Assembly (NCBI GenBank): GCA_951799425.1
Contig: OX637391.1
Location: forward strand, 54,659,069 to 54,723,068
Length of the DNA stretch: 64,000 nt
Reading direction: 5' to 3'
Origin: Ilex aquifolium
Lineage: Eukaryota > Streptophyta > Magnoliopsida > Aquifoliales > Aquifoliaceae
The position numbers and the translations under genes are program-made. Positions 56,001 to 64,000 of this stretch are shown one piece after another (the stretch's first letter is position 1; the number at the start of each line of letters is the position of its first letter). The notes below the pieces were generated by a model, which saw only the letters and a list, made by a program, of their open reading frames with translations, was not told the origin of the DNA and did no database searches.

Positions 56001-58976
56001 TCGCCCAATCTGAGACTGGAACATCTTATTCACTAGCCGTTGGTAGGTTGCTCCTGCGTTCTTCAATCCGAATGGCATGACTCTGTAACAGTATGTCCCT
56101 TTTGGAGTGATGAATGACGTCTTCTCCTGGTCTGGAGGGTGCATGCTAATTTGGTTATATCCAGAATAGGCATCCTGGAAAGTGAGCAACTCATGTCCTG
56201 CGGTGGCATCGATGAGGAGGTCAATTCTCGGCAGCGGGTAGCTGTCTTTCGGGCATGCCTTGTTGAGTTCTGTGAAGTCGACGCAGAGGCGCCACTTTCC
56301 ATTGGTTTTAGTGACCATTACCACATTGGAGAGCCACTCAGGATATGCTACTTCTCTGACGGCCCCGTTGTCTATCAGTTTTCCCACTTCCTTATCCATA
56401 GCTTGGGCCCTTTCAGTGGAGGCGCCCCTTAGCTTTTGGCGAACAGGCTTGTGGTGTGGGTCAACATTGAGGCGGTGCGTGGCCACTTCTGGGTCGATGC
56501 CCTCAAGATCTGCATGTGACCATGCAAAGACGTCCATGTTGTGTTTCAAAAAGTCCATCAGCGGGCCAACAAGATCTCCAGAGAGAGAAGAGCCAAGATA
56601 CACTTTTCTGTCTGGGTGCTCTTCATCCAAGACTACAGGAGTAAGCTCCTCCACCGGTTTTCCTCTTTCTGTGGTGGAATCATCCCTTGGGTCAAGGACT
56701 TCCACCTGCAACGCTTCTTGGGGCTTTCTGGCCTTCATAGAGGAGACATAGCATTCCCTTGCTACCACCTGGTCTCCCTTGACCTCTCCGACTCCATTTG
56801 GTGTTGGAAAGCGGAGGATGAGATGATAGGTGGAGGGCACAGCTCTTAATGTGTTTAGAGCAGGTCGCCCCAGTATGATGTTGTAGGCTGATGGGCAATC
56901 TATCACCAGGAAATTGACCATAACTGTGGAGCTTCGAGGTGCTGCTCCGGCTGTGACAGGAAGAGTAATGGACCCAAGGGGATATACTTTCTCCCCTGAG
57001 AATCCAATGAGGGGAGACCTAATAGGCTGCAGTCTCTCCCTGCCCAGGTTGAGCTTGTCATAAGCCTCTGCGAATAGGATATCCGCAGAGCTGCCACTAT
57101 CCACCAGGATCCTGCGCACCTGAAAATTGGCCACTGTCATGGTGAGCACCAAAGGGTCATCATGGGGGTGCTGGATCCCCTCAAGGTCCTTATCTGAGAA
57201 AGATATGACCACACTGTCGCCCTGCTTCGGCACCTTGGATGGGCGTGTCTCGTCGAAGTGTCTTGCTTTTCTGGCGTGGGCCTTCATTGCAGCAAATGAC
57301 TCTCCACCTCCTGCTAGTCCTCCAGAGATGGTGTGGATCTCTCCGATGGGCTGCTGATCTTCCTGATTGCGAGGTGGAGGTGGTGCTTGTCCTCTTCCGG
57401 CTACATACTGGCGAAGATGTCCACGTTGGATGAGGTCTTCAATTTGCCTTTTAAGGTCATAACAATCGTCAGTGTCATGACCATGGTCGCGGTGGAAGCG
57501 ACAGTACTTGCTGGGGTTCCTGCGGTTTGAGGGAGACTTCATCCTCCCAGGCCACTTTACTGCGGGGTCCTCCTGGATCTGGCATAGGATGTGCCCGACA
57601 GCGGCGTTGAGGGGAGTAAAGGCTTGCCGGTCCCTGTGCGGGGCGGGACCAAGTCGATCCCTCTGAGGAGCAGGACCAAGTCGGTCCCTGACAGGTACCC
57701 TTTCTGTCCTGTTGTGCTTGTTGCTAGTCTCCTTCCTGTCGTCTCTGTCTCTCTCCTTTCTCTTCTCCCCTGTTCTGGATGTTTCCCCTCGTCTGGCCCT
57801 CGTGATGGCTTCTGCATTCATGTATTTTTGGGCTTTGGCTAGTAGCTCCGGCATGCTCCTTGGTGGTCGCTTCATCACCGAAAATAGGAAACTTGAAGAA
57901 CGGAGGCCTCCCAAAAATGCAGTCATGGATACCTTGTCGTCGGGTTCTTCTACCTGAAGGACCTCCTCGTTGAAACGAGTGAGGTAGCTCCTCAGGCTTT
58001 CGTCCTTGTCCTGCTTTATGCTGAGCAGGTGGGTGACGGGCTTCTGGTGGCGGCGCCCTCCGATGAAGTGTGATACGAACGACCTGCTCAACTCAGCGAA
58101 GGAGGATATAGAGGCCGGAGCGAGCTTGGCAAACCACTGTCGAGCTGATCCCTTCAAAGTGGTTGGGAATGCTCTGCACATGATTTCGTCGGGGACACTG
58201 TGCAGCTGCATTAGGGTCTTGTAAGTCTCTAGGTGGTCCAGTGGATCTTTCTTCCCGTCAAAGGTCTCCACCGACGGCATTTTAAACTTCTGAGGGAGGG
58301 GATAGTTCGCCACGTCAGGCTTGAATGGGGTGTCTGTACGCCTTACCAGGTAATCTACGGTCTCTGGCCCCTGTGCCTTCATGGCGTTGAAGACATCACC
58401 CAATTGATTCTGTACCTCCTTGATTTTCTCGTCCCAGTGGTTGGGTGCTCCTCTGGAATGGTCATGGAAATGGCTCCCATGCTCCAGGCTTTGGTTCTCG
58501 CCCTCATCCTCTTGGAGATGGGGATCCTCGCCATGGAAAGCAGGAGGAGGGTGAGGGACTCCCTCATGTTGGGCTCCCCTGTGTGGGGCGTCAAAAGGGG
58601 CTCCCAAGGGGGCGCCCAGCCCTGCATGGGCGCCTATGTGTGGAGCACCGGGGTGTGGAGCACCAGGGTGTGGAGCACCGGGGTGTGGAGCACCGGGGTG
58701 TGGAGCACCAGGGTGTGGAGCTCCCTGATGTCCAGGGTGTGGAGCTCCTTGGGGTCCTCCATGCTGCGCACCACCAAGCTGTGCTCCACCTTGTCCAGTG
58801 AGCATAAGTTGCAGTATCTGCTGGTTTTGGGCTACTAGCTGCTGCATGGTCTCCAGCATTTGCTGTGGATTGGGAGCTGGAGCATTTGGGACAGGGTTGG
58901 TAACCGAAGGAGCAACCTCCTCTTCTCGTGCAGGATGATCTTCATGCTGGTTCATCAACCGGGTAGTGATTGCCAT
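53058..58976 (-). CDS. Gag-Pol polyprotein, Tat lineage
   Basis: One open frame of 1972 residues. N-terminal Gly-Ala-Pro-His repeats (about 64-135); gag capsid domain (about 245-350, GSARQWFAKL); CCHC-like knuckle YCRFHRDHGHDTDDC (about 488); protease with Asp626 (VDSGSSADILF); reverse transcriptase with YVDD at 997-1000; first RNase H (about 1140-1255), where the usual catalytic Asp position reads LYLSAS; linker of GAQ repeats (about 1285-1380); second RNase H with Asp1406 (LYVDGSS), NNEAEYEAL, YSDSQLIV and NMAADALA; integrase with HEGICGNH / CDKC zinc site (about 1625-1665) and D1695, D1755, E1791 (35 residues between the last two); GPY-type C-terminus (about 1934). The ATG is the first one after a 64-base leader beyond the PBS. 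Gag and Pol are in one frame with no shift, so processing is by the protease alone. Confidence 0.97.
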   Translation of the reverse strand: MAITTRLMNQHEDHPAREEEVAPSVTNPVPNAPAPNPQQMLETMQQLVAQNQQILQLMLTGQGGAQLGGAQHGGPQGAPHPGHQGAPHPGAPHPGAPHPGAPHPGAPHPGAPHIGAHAGLGAPLGAPFDAPHRGAQHEGVPHPPPAFHGEDPHLQEDEGENQSLEHGSHFHDHSRGAPNHWDEKIKEVQNQLGDVFNAMKAQGPETVDYLVRRTDTPFKPDVANYPLPQKFKMPSVETFDGKKDPLDHLETYKTLMQLHSVPDEIMCRAFPTTLKGSARQWFAKLAPASISSFAELSRSFVSHFIGGRRHQKPVTHLLSIKQDKDESLRSYLTRFNEEVLQVEEPDDKVSMTAFLGGLRSSSFLFSVMKRPPRSMPELLAKAQKYMNAEAITRARRGETSRTGEKRKERDRDDRKETSNKHNRTERVPVRDRLGPAPQRDRLGPAPHRDRQAFTPLNAAVGHILCQIQEDPAVKWPGRMKSPSNRRNPSKYCRFHRDHGHDTDDCYDLKRQIEDLIQRGHLRQYVAGRGQAPPPPRNQEDQQPIGEIHTISGGLAGGGESFAAMKAHARKARHFDETRPSKVPKQGDSVVISFSDKDLEGIQHPHDDPLVLTMTVANFQVRRILVDSGSSADILFAEAYDKLNLGRERLQPIRSPLIGFSGEKVYPLGSITLPVTAGAAPRSSTVMVNFLVIDCPSAYNIILGRPALNTLRAVPSTYHLILRFPTPNGVGEVKGDQVVARECYVSSMKARKPQEALQVEVLDPRDDSTTERGKPVEELTPVVLDEEHPDRKVYLGSSLSGDLVGPLMDFLKHNMDVFAWSHADLEGIDPEVATHRLNVDPHHKPVRQKLRGASTERAQAMDKEVGKLIDNGAVREVAYPEWLSNVVMVTKTNGKWRLCVDFTELNKACPKDSYPLPRIDLLIDATAGHELLTFQDAYSGYNQISMHPPDQEKTSFITPKGTYCYRVMPFGLKNAGATYQRLVNKMFQSQIGRTMEVYVDDMLVKSLAAADHVDHLQETFNVLRSYHMKLNPEKCAFGVGSGKFLGFMVNQRGIEANPDKIKAILDMKSPSSTKELQRLNGRIAALNRFVSKSADKCLPFFKILRKAFEWEPEAEEAFQRLKAYLATPPLLSHATPEEVLHLYLSASSSAVSSVLVRNDNGVQRPIYYVSRAYRGAEIRYSELEKLALALITTARRLRHYFQSHCIVVTTDQPLKRILGKPDVSGRLLKWAVELGEFDIQYQPRTAIKAQALADFIAELTPTEEGSCKDTHRLSEDNQSHNKDSLTLKLGAQASSPGAQAAPSGAQSSSPGAQAAPSGAQSSSPGAQVAAGAQASSPGAQAAPSGAQSSSPGAQAAAGAQASSPGAQAAPSGAQIVPSGARAALPEAQSSTLAYRPSSPLLWKLYVDGSSTSGGGGAGLILISPDGTTIKYAIKLHFAVSNNEAEYEALLSGLRLAVEMEAQHLSTYSDSQLIVNQVKGEFEAKGAKMQEYLGMARNIITKFRYFEISHIHREDNMAADALARLASSVEAPPGEPAFIGHQFEPSKLDIEAVNINCASAESNWMTPIRAYLQEGVLPDDALEARKLRVRASKFTILQDTLYKKGYSLPLLRCLSPEEAHYALREIHEGICGNHSGGRSLAHKALRQGYFWPTMVRDAQEFSKKCDKCQRFATVPRQPPEELTTILSPWPFSKWGIDILGPLPLSKRQCKFVVVAVDYFTKWSEAEPLARITDIKVKDFIWKNLVCRFGIPHALVSDNAKQFDNKLLNSFCTDLQIKQPHSSPAHPQANGQAEVMVRTVLRNLKTRLEKAKGLWVDELPGVLWAYRTTPRTPTGETPFSLAFGTEAVIPVEIGVHSLRVQHHNPITNDEGLRINLDLVEEAREMAVVRNAEYKRRMAKYYNSRVKPRSFQPGDLVLKKVILATKDAHEGKLGPNWEGPYLITEVVRPGTYKIQNSEGKALLHPWNAEHLKRYYQ
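54825..55115 (-). repeat. Minisatellite coding the GAQ linker
   Basis: Units of 18-42 bases built around TGGGCGCCTG (on the + strand), coding GAQASSP, GAQAAPS, GAQSSSP. Lies between the first and second RNase H. Confidence 0.85.
58600..58745 (-). repeat. Minisatellite coding GAPHP repeats in Gag
   Basis: Five or more 15-base units GTGTGGAGCACC(G/A)GG on the + strand, coding GAPHP. Confidence 0.9.
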
Positions 58977-59020
58977 TGGTTCAGTAAACAGAATGTTTTA
59001 AAATGAGAATTTTTTCGATT

Positions 59021-59037
59021 TCCCACAGACGGCGCCA
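59021..59037 (-). other. Primer binding site
   Basis: Minus strand TGGCGCCGTCTGTGGGA, three bases inside the 5' LTR. The first eight bases match the 3' end of plant tRNA-Asp type (CGGCGCCA); the rest diverges, so the primer tRNA is not certain. Confidence 0.75.
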
Positions 59038-59040
59038 AAC

Positions 59041-59596
59041 TGATGATGCACAATTTTGACCTTGCACACCACTAGTCAAGTAATTTAGAATTGAGTAATA
59101 ATTAATGTAGAAAGAGACTGGATTTATAGTGGTTCAGTCAGTTGACCTACGTCCACTTTGGAATGGCAGAGAGTTGCCGGTAGTTTATTGATTCCGATGA
59201 ACGGAGTGTTACAGACTGGAGAGGAAAAGGAGATTTATGCTGTGTAGAAGGTGATGCCCCCCAAGTGTTGGTGGGGCTTACATTTTATATTCAGTCCTCA
59301 ACCGAATGGAGCTACTAAGTGGCCATACTGAGCTATTCTAGTGGGTTTTGCGGATTCTCCTCAACGGGTGTGACCGTTGAGGAGCTCTCCACAAGACCGG
59401 GTCTCCCTTTGACTGCTTCCAATGTGGGTAAGGGAGGTAAGGGGTCTTGAATGTTCTCTGGATCTCGTAGCTAAGCTGGGGTAGCTCCATGGTGAATTTA
59501 CTTGAACCTGGGAATCTCATTGGGCTTGCTGGGTCTTCATGGGTCTGAGCTTTTAATTGCAACTGGGCTTCTAGGCCTTTTGGGCTTGACCCATCA
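59041..59596 (-). repeat. 5' LTR (element orientation)
   Basis: 556 bp, identical by eye to 48682-49237. Begins on the minus strand at 59596 with TGATGGGTC. Confidence 0.97.
59281..59289 (-). promoter_or_regulatory. Candidate TATA box of the retrotransposon LTR
   Basis: Minus strand TATAAAATG within the 5' LTR, the only good TATA there; expected to drive gag-pol. Confidence 0.55.
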
Positions 59597-59809
59597 GTTC
59601 TTATGAATAGATAGTATGCGACCCAATTCAAATGTAATTAAAATACAACTTTAACAACCAGTGGATATTTGATCCAAAAAAATGGGTTAATTACAAAATA
59701 CCCCCTTAAAGTTTGGGTTATGTTTCAATCAGCTCCTCGTAGTTTTAATTTTGACAATCTACCCCTTTCAAGTTTTAACATATCTCAATCACCACATTGC
59801 CGTTATTCT

Positions 59810-61164
59810 TGACTGTCTAAATTGATAGATGATTAACCATCAAAAGTGTTATTTTATTATATTTATTGATTGGTTAATTACATATTATTTGTGATTAAAT
59901 GTGTCAAATTCCTTGATTTTCTAGTTTGATACTTTTTCTAGTTGTTTGATTTATTTTACAGGTAAATTGGTTAATTTAAAGTAATAATGGATAATGCAAG
60001 TGAAGCAATCACTAGAGGAAGAATCACAATTGATAAGGATTGAAGAGTTAAGATTGAGATAGGAAGACTTGAAGATAAATCAGCAATTTAATCCTTATAA
60101 AAGTCCAAGTGAGAAGAAAATTCATTTAAAGTTGGATTAGGAAAGTTTCCTAAAAGATAAGGATTTAACACGTCTTCAGTATTTTGGCCATAACTTTTGA
60201 CTCTGATATCGGATTTACCTGATTTTGGTGAGGTTGGAAATAAAATTTCAAGAACTACAAAAGTGTATTTCACGTAAATTTTGTGGTTCAGCCTCTAAAT
60301 AGGCGAAATTCAAGTTTAAAGACTGGATATATTTTGTACCCGCGCCCCAAAGATTTTATGCATTGGATTTGACCTTACAAGACTTCTTTTTGGAAAGGAA
60401 TTCCTTCTAAGCCAGCCTTGTATCTTCTACCTGTACTTATGATTTATTTTAGTATAAATAAAGGCTCTCATCTATTGAGAGAGATAATTAGAATTAGGAT
60501 TAACATTATTATTCTTTTCCCATCTTTTTATTTTGATTTTAGTTCATCATGTCTGGCTAAAAGGTTTAGCTAGGGCTAGGGGAGGACCTCTCAATGAAGT
60601 ACGGTAATGTTATTGACTTATGAGCTTAATGGTATGTGATATTTTGTTAATTCAACTTTTTATTTCTTAGGAAAGTTTTTGCTCTGTCAAAATTCTTGAG
60701 TCATTGTGCCATGTACATTGATTGCTTGAATTTCCCTGCGAGTCAAATAACTGGTTATTCCATGCTTAAGTTGATTATCATTATTTCACAGAATAATATA
60801 ATTGGATGATTATTCAGGTTCCTAAATAATCTTTTGATTATAAACAAATGTGTTCTCTTGGTTTTATTGCTAAACTTGGTGACTTGAATCAACCGACATT
60901 TGATTATTGTCTAGGGTTAAGAACTAAGTCTTTAATCATTATTGGATGGATTTGAGAGGGAGTACCTGATGTTTTAGTATTTTTCAATTATTGTTTTAAA
61001 AATTAAATTTATTGTTTTCTAATTTCAAAATCTCTACAACAATTATTTCAGAACAATTTTTCTTTTATTTTTCTTTGTGTTCTAAGTTTTCATAATTCCC
61101 TGTGATTCGACCTCGGACTTCCCGAGAAATTTATTACTTTGCACAACCTGCACTTGGGTGATCA
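59810..61164. mobile_element. Solo LTR of a gypsy-type element (Athila-like)
   Basis: 1355 bp, TGACTGTC...TTGGGTGATCA, with ATTCT at 59805-59809 and 61165-61169. The tail CCTGTGATTCGACCTCGGACTTCCCGAG and GCACAACCTGCACTTGGG are characteristic of Athila-type LTR ends. Orientation + by that tail. It contains a TATAAATAAAGG promoter-like site near 60461. Confidence 0.75.
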
Positions 61165-61429
61165 ATTCTAAAGTTGTAGCAATAGAAGTCAACATTAACA
61201 CCATTAAAAGACAATTATACCCTTCAATCCAAAAACAACTCAACCCTCCACAAGCAAAAGTGCAAAAACTCATCAAACAAGCAAAAACCCAGTATAACTC
61301 AACCTTCTCTCAATCGGTGATTATCCACTCCCTCCCCCTCTGGTGAAACCGAAACCCATCTATACCTAGTGAAAACCGAAACCCTCAAAAGCCTCAAAGT
61401 TTCGATCAATCCTAAACTCGTGTGAAAAA

Positions 61430-61711
61430 TTGATGCCAATGGAGAACACCCTAGGCATTGTTCAAAGGCGTATCGACATCGTTCAGAGGTCTATTGATGC
61501 AATCGACAACAAGAGCTTCTTTCACCACCTTGAGTTTGTTTGGATGGCCGGTGAATGGAAAAGCTATAAATGGCAAAAGAACTTCGAACGAGGCCTTCGA
61601 AACTGGATTACTTGTGTTTCTATTCACAGAGGGGTGGGCAAGGGTTACCTGTTAGAAGTGGAGATTGGAGGTGTGTGGATAAGTTTTTGTTTTTGTTTTT
61701 TTAGGACGTAG
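61430..61711 (+). other. Short open frame in the long-TIR element
   Basis: 93 codons (IDIVQRSIDAIDNKSFF, WMAGEWKSYKWQKNFERGLR). Not recognised. Followed at 61735-61895 by a G-rich minisatellite of about 30-36 base units (CCGGAGCAAGAGGTGGGGGT). Could be a captured host exon. Confidence 0.35.
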
Positions 61712-62141
61712 GTTTTGGGGTGCTGTCAGCATTAGGTATGGGGGTGGGACTGCTGGAGCAGGGGGTGGGGGTTCGAGCGAACCGATGGAGCAAGGGTTTG
61801 GGGTTGGGGGAACGCCGGAGCAAAAAATGGGAGTTGGGGGACTGCCGGAGCAAGAGGTGGGGGTTGGGGGCACTGTCGATGTATAAGAAACGGGTTGGAG
61901 GCTCACCAGAGCATGGGGAAATGGGTTAGGTACAAAGAAGTGATAAAAATAGAATTAGTGGGGTATTTTATGAATTTTGTGATTTTCCTCCACTTTCTCA
62001 GTTAATTTAATCTAAAGAAACTTGAAAGGGGCAAATTGTTGAAATTAAAACTACGAGTAGCTGATTGAAACACGATTCAAATTTAGAAGGGATATTTTGT
62101 ACTTAACCCAAAAAAAAAAAAAAAAAGACAACCAGTGGATA

Positions 62142-63605
62142 ACATTAATTCCCCACTACTGTACATAATTATCATTGGTTGGCTAGTTCCTATTGTCAAA
62201 TTGCAGATTTCGTACGTCTTCTATTAATGAGAAATGCTATGTTGACAATTGTCGTGACCATGACTTCTTCTGACTAATTGGCCCGGTTAATTCGGTCACA
62301 GTTATTTTTTTTTTTGATAAGAGCACAACACTGAATATACAAACTAAATATACAAAGCTTAAAACTCAAATCTGTGGTTTGGCATATTTAAAAAGTCATT
62401 AGTCAAAAAAATAGATTGACAGAAAAGAGATAGATAAAATATTATATTAAATTCGTAAAAAAAAATGTAAAAATGGTAGATGAATCAATCTTACTTCTTA
62501 CCCACCAAATTTTATTCCCAAAATTGAACCGAAAATTAGACGAGAAGAATAAAACGTGTGTTGAAATATGAGTTACTTATTTTTAATATGATTAATAAGT
62601 TAATTTTATGTGAAGATAGGGGTTGCTAACATCCTATATATAGTATAGTAAAACGCGTTTACATTAAGGCTCGTGCTAGACGCTAACATTTTTTGGCTTC
62701 CCTAAAATCTAGAATTTTGAAGTTGGTAAAAATTTGCCACTTGTGTTTGGTCAAAATGAATCCCCATTGATTTCTGTCAACAGTGAACTATTAAAGAGCG
62801 ATCACATATTTTATATTATAACTTGCAACTAATTCAACTTCCGCATCTTGAAAATCAAAAGCGACTCAATTAGTTTCTGCTAGACAAGAAATAACAAAAC
62901 AAGGGAATAATGGACCATGTCTGTTTTTATGCCATGACAATCTCACTTGAATTACGAGGACCTATTCACATTAGTACAATATATAATCTTTTACTTTCTA
63001 TCCCTTAAAACATAAAAAATGATGCGAATATTTCTTTTTTTCTTTCTTTTTTTATGATAAAAAGTAGATCCTTCATTTTTTATTTTTTTTTGCTTTTCTA
63101 TGCATTATATTAATCATAATCTTCTTTTCTCAAATAACTTCAATAAAATGGCATGGAATTTCAATCTGAATACAGAATTCCGAACCATTTAACATATTTT
63201 GAACAATCCACCTTAGGATCAAAGTTCTGAGATATTAATGTTCAAAGCACATTAGTATTAAGGTTTAAAAAATTAAAACCTTTTTTGGTCTTAGTCCATG
63301 GCTCTAGAACCTTGAATTCCTTGATGGTATAAAGCAGCTAATTAATTATGAGGATTTGTTTGTTTAATTTCTAGACTCACTGACTGACTGACTGATTAGG
63401 TTGATTTGGTGAATTCTTTTTTGGCTTCGCCTATAAATACATTTTTTTTTAGAAAAAGTCTTCTTGAACGTGACTCTGAAGGAATTGTTGATTAGCATTT
63501 GCTTGACTAAGAAGCGTCATGTGTCATTAGTCAAAGAACAAAACAGTACAGGTTAAGAGTACTGGGTATTCAATTCAATTTATTACTAAATAAGAGTTAG
63601 TTATC
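62142..63605. other. Intergenic, no gene recognised
   Basis: AT-rich. 62307-62360 (T-run then GATAAGAGCACAACACTGAATATACAAAC) looks like a minus-strand LINE or retroposon 3' tail. 63379-63394 has a small ACTG tandem. Nothing coding. Confidence 0.4.
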
Positions 63606-64000
63606 GATGGTGTGTTGCACAAATAAACAGAATTTAAGAATTAGTGGGTTATTGAATGGTCCAGTCGGAACTCTTAGGCTCTTAAGAGTTGAATAAAAGG
63701 GAATGGAGATTTGCACACAAAATTTATAGTGGTTCACCAGTTTGAGAGCTCGGTTAATCCACTTTAAAAGGAGTCTCTTACTCTTGGAGATATTATTGAT
63801 AATGGGTGAAGATTACACATAATATTTTCTCAGGCTAAATGCTTATGCTTTGTCGTGAGGGATATACCTCGTATTTATAGTCTTCAGAGGCCTTGCATGA
63901 TCATGGGCATGATTTTTGCCCTCTTCCTATAACGGTTGCGTCTCTTATGTGACTATTATGGACATTGTTGAGACGGTTGTGACTCCTTTACCTAGATGCA
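63606..64000. mobile_element. Probable start of another LTR, cut by the window end
   Basis: TGGTGTGTTGCACAAATAAACAGAAT and AAATTTATAGTGGTTCACCA, followed by GGTGAAGATTACAC and a 'CTCGTATTTATAGTCTTC' leader-like region, are laid out like the 556-bp LTR at 59041 (TGCACAATTT..., GGATTTATAGTGGTTCAGTC). Ends not seen. Confidence 0.4.

Larger units (their letters stand above)
48682..59596 (-). mobile_element. Complete Tat/Retand-type Ty3/gypsy LTR retrotransposon
   Basis: 10,915 bp, flanked by GTTCT at 48677-48681 and 59597-59601. Two 556-bp LTRs that read the same throughout by eye (TGATGATGCAC...GACCCATCA), PBS and purine tract in place, one uninterrupted Gag-Pol frame, and an antisense spliced gene between integrase and 3' LTR. 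A second RNase H after the first and the antisense extra gene place it in the Tat lineage, Retand-like branch. Identical LTRs mean a very recent insertion; nothing visible prevents activity. Confidence 0.97.
59684..62109. mobile_element. Long-TIR DNA element (probably MULE-like) with a solo LTR inside
   Basis: Left end GGGTTAATTACAAAATACCC...TTTCAATCAGCTCCTCGTAGT...CTACCCCTTTCAAGTTTT; right end is its inverted, diverged copy (CTTGAAAGGGGCAAATTGTT... to ...GTACTTAACCC), arms of about 110 bases. Removing the solo LTR leaves about 1066 bp. ACAACCAGTGGATA stands outside both ends (59654-59667 and 62128-62141) with A-runs between. Family not certain. Confidence 0.65.

Noticed and set aside
58233-58838. 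201-codon + strand frame opposite gag
   Set aside because: Shadow of the gag frame and its GAPHP repeat; no own start context or domain.

Overview
This window is AT-rich nuclear DNA of a flowering plant, most likely a eudicot. The reasons are a cucumisin-type subtilase gene with GT-AG introns, a plant small heat-shock protein remnant, and a dense load of plant transposon families (Helitron, Tat/Retand-type Ty3/gypsy, copia, LINE, tRNA-type SINE, hAT, MULE, Harbinger and CACTA pieces). No species can be named from sequence alone. I see no bacterial or organellar genes, no CRISPR array, and no rRNA or bona fide tRNA gene.

Layout, left half. 1-806 and 2358-3360 are Helitrons whose interior is a CCA/TGG minisatellite. 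4562-10185 is the only intact host gene I can support: a ten-exon subtilase of 736 residues (call it SBT-A), with a MULE-type MITE in intron 1. 10476-20279 and 23023-32149 are two copies of one roughly 9 kb block that look about 95-98% identical by eye. Each holds an LRR-receptor fragment, two tail-to-tail LINE 3' ends, a copia fragment, a relic of the subtilase upstream region, and a 4.4 kb Helitron-derived block with nested MITEs. Between them, 20280-23022 holds a Helitron end, a captured Rab GTPase exon, a SINE and a CACTA terminus.

Layout, middle. 32719-37708 is a second subtilase (SBT-B), now a pseudogene with an in-frame stop and a deletion of the catalytic-Asn region. 38287-39431 is a LINE with target duplication. 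40600-43696 is a class I small heat-shock pseudogene cut apart by a copia element, which holds a Helitron, which holds a MITE; a SINE hit the gene separately. 44342-45330 is a third subtilase remnant (SBT-C) with its own SINE. 46173-46851 and 47888-48641 are hAT MITEs with 8-bp target duplications.

Layout, right. 48682-59596 is a complete Tat/Retand-type LTR retrotransposon: LTRs identical by eye, 5-bp target duplication, one open 1972-residue Gag-Pol frame on the minus strand, and on the opposite strand an intron-containing gene (four exons, 956 residues) with its own TATA box and poly(A) signal. 59684-62109 is a long-TIR element carrying a 1355-bp solo LTR. The last 400 bases resemble the start of another LTR.

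How it fits together: the host layer is a tandem subtilase family in three stages of decay plus one dead heat-shock gene; nearly everything else is mobile DNA. Because the same host segments occur two or three times, several insertions can be read against their empty sites, which makes the insertion order legible.
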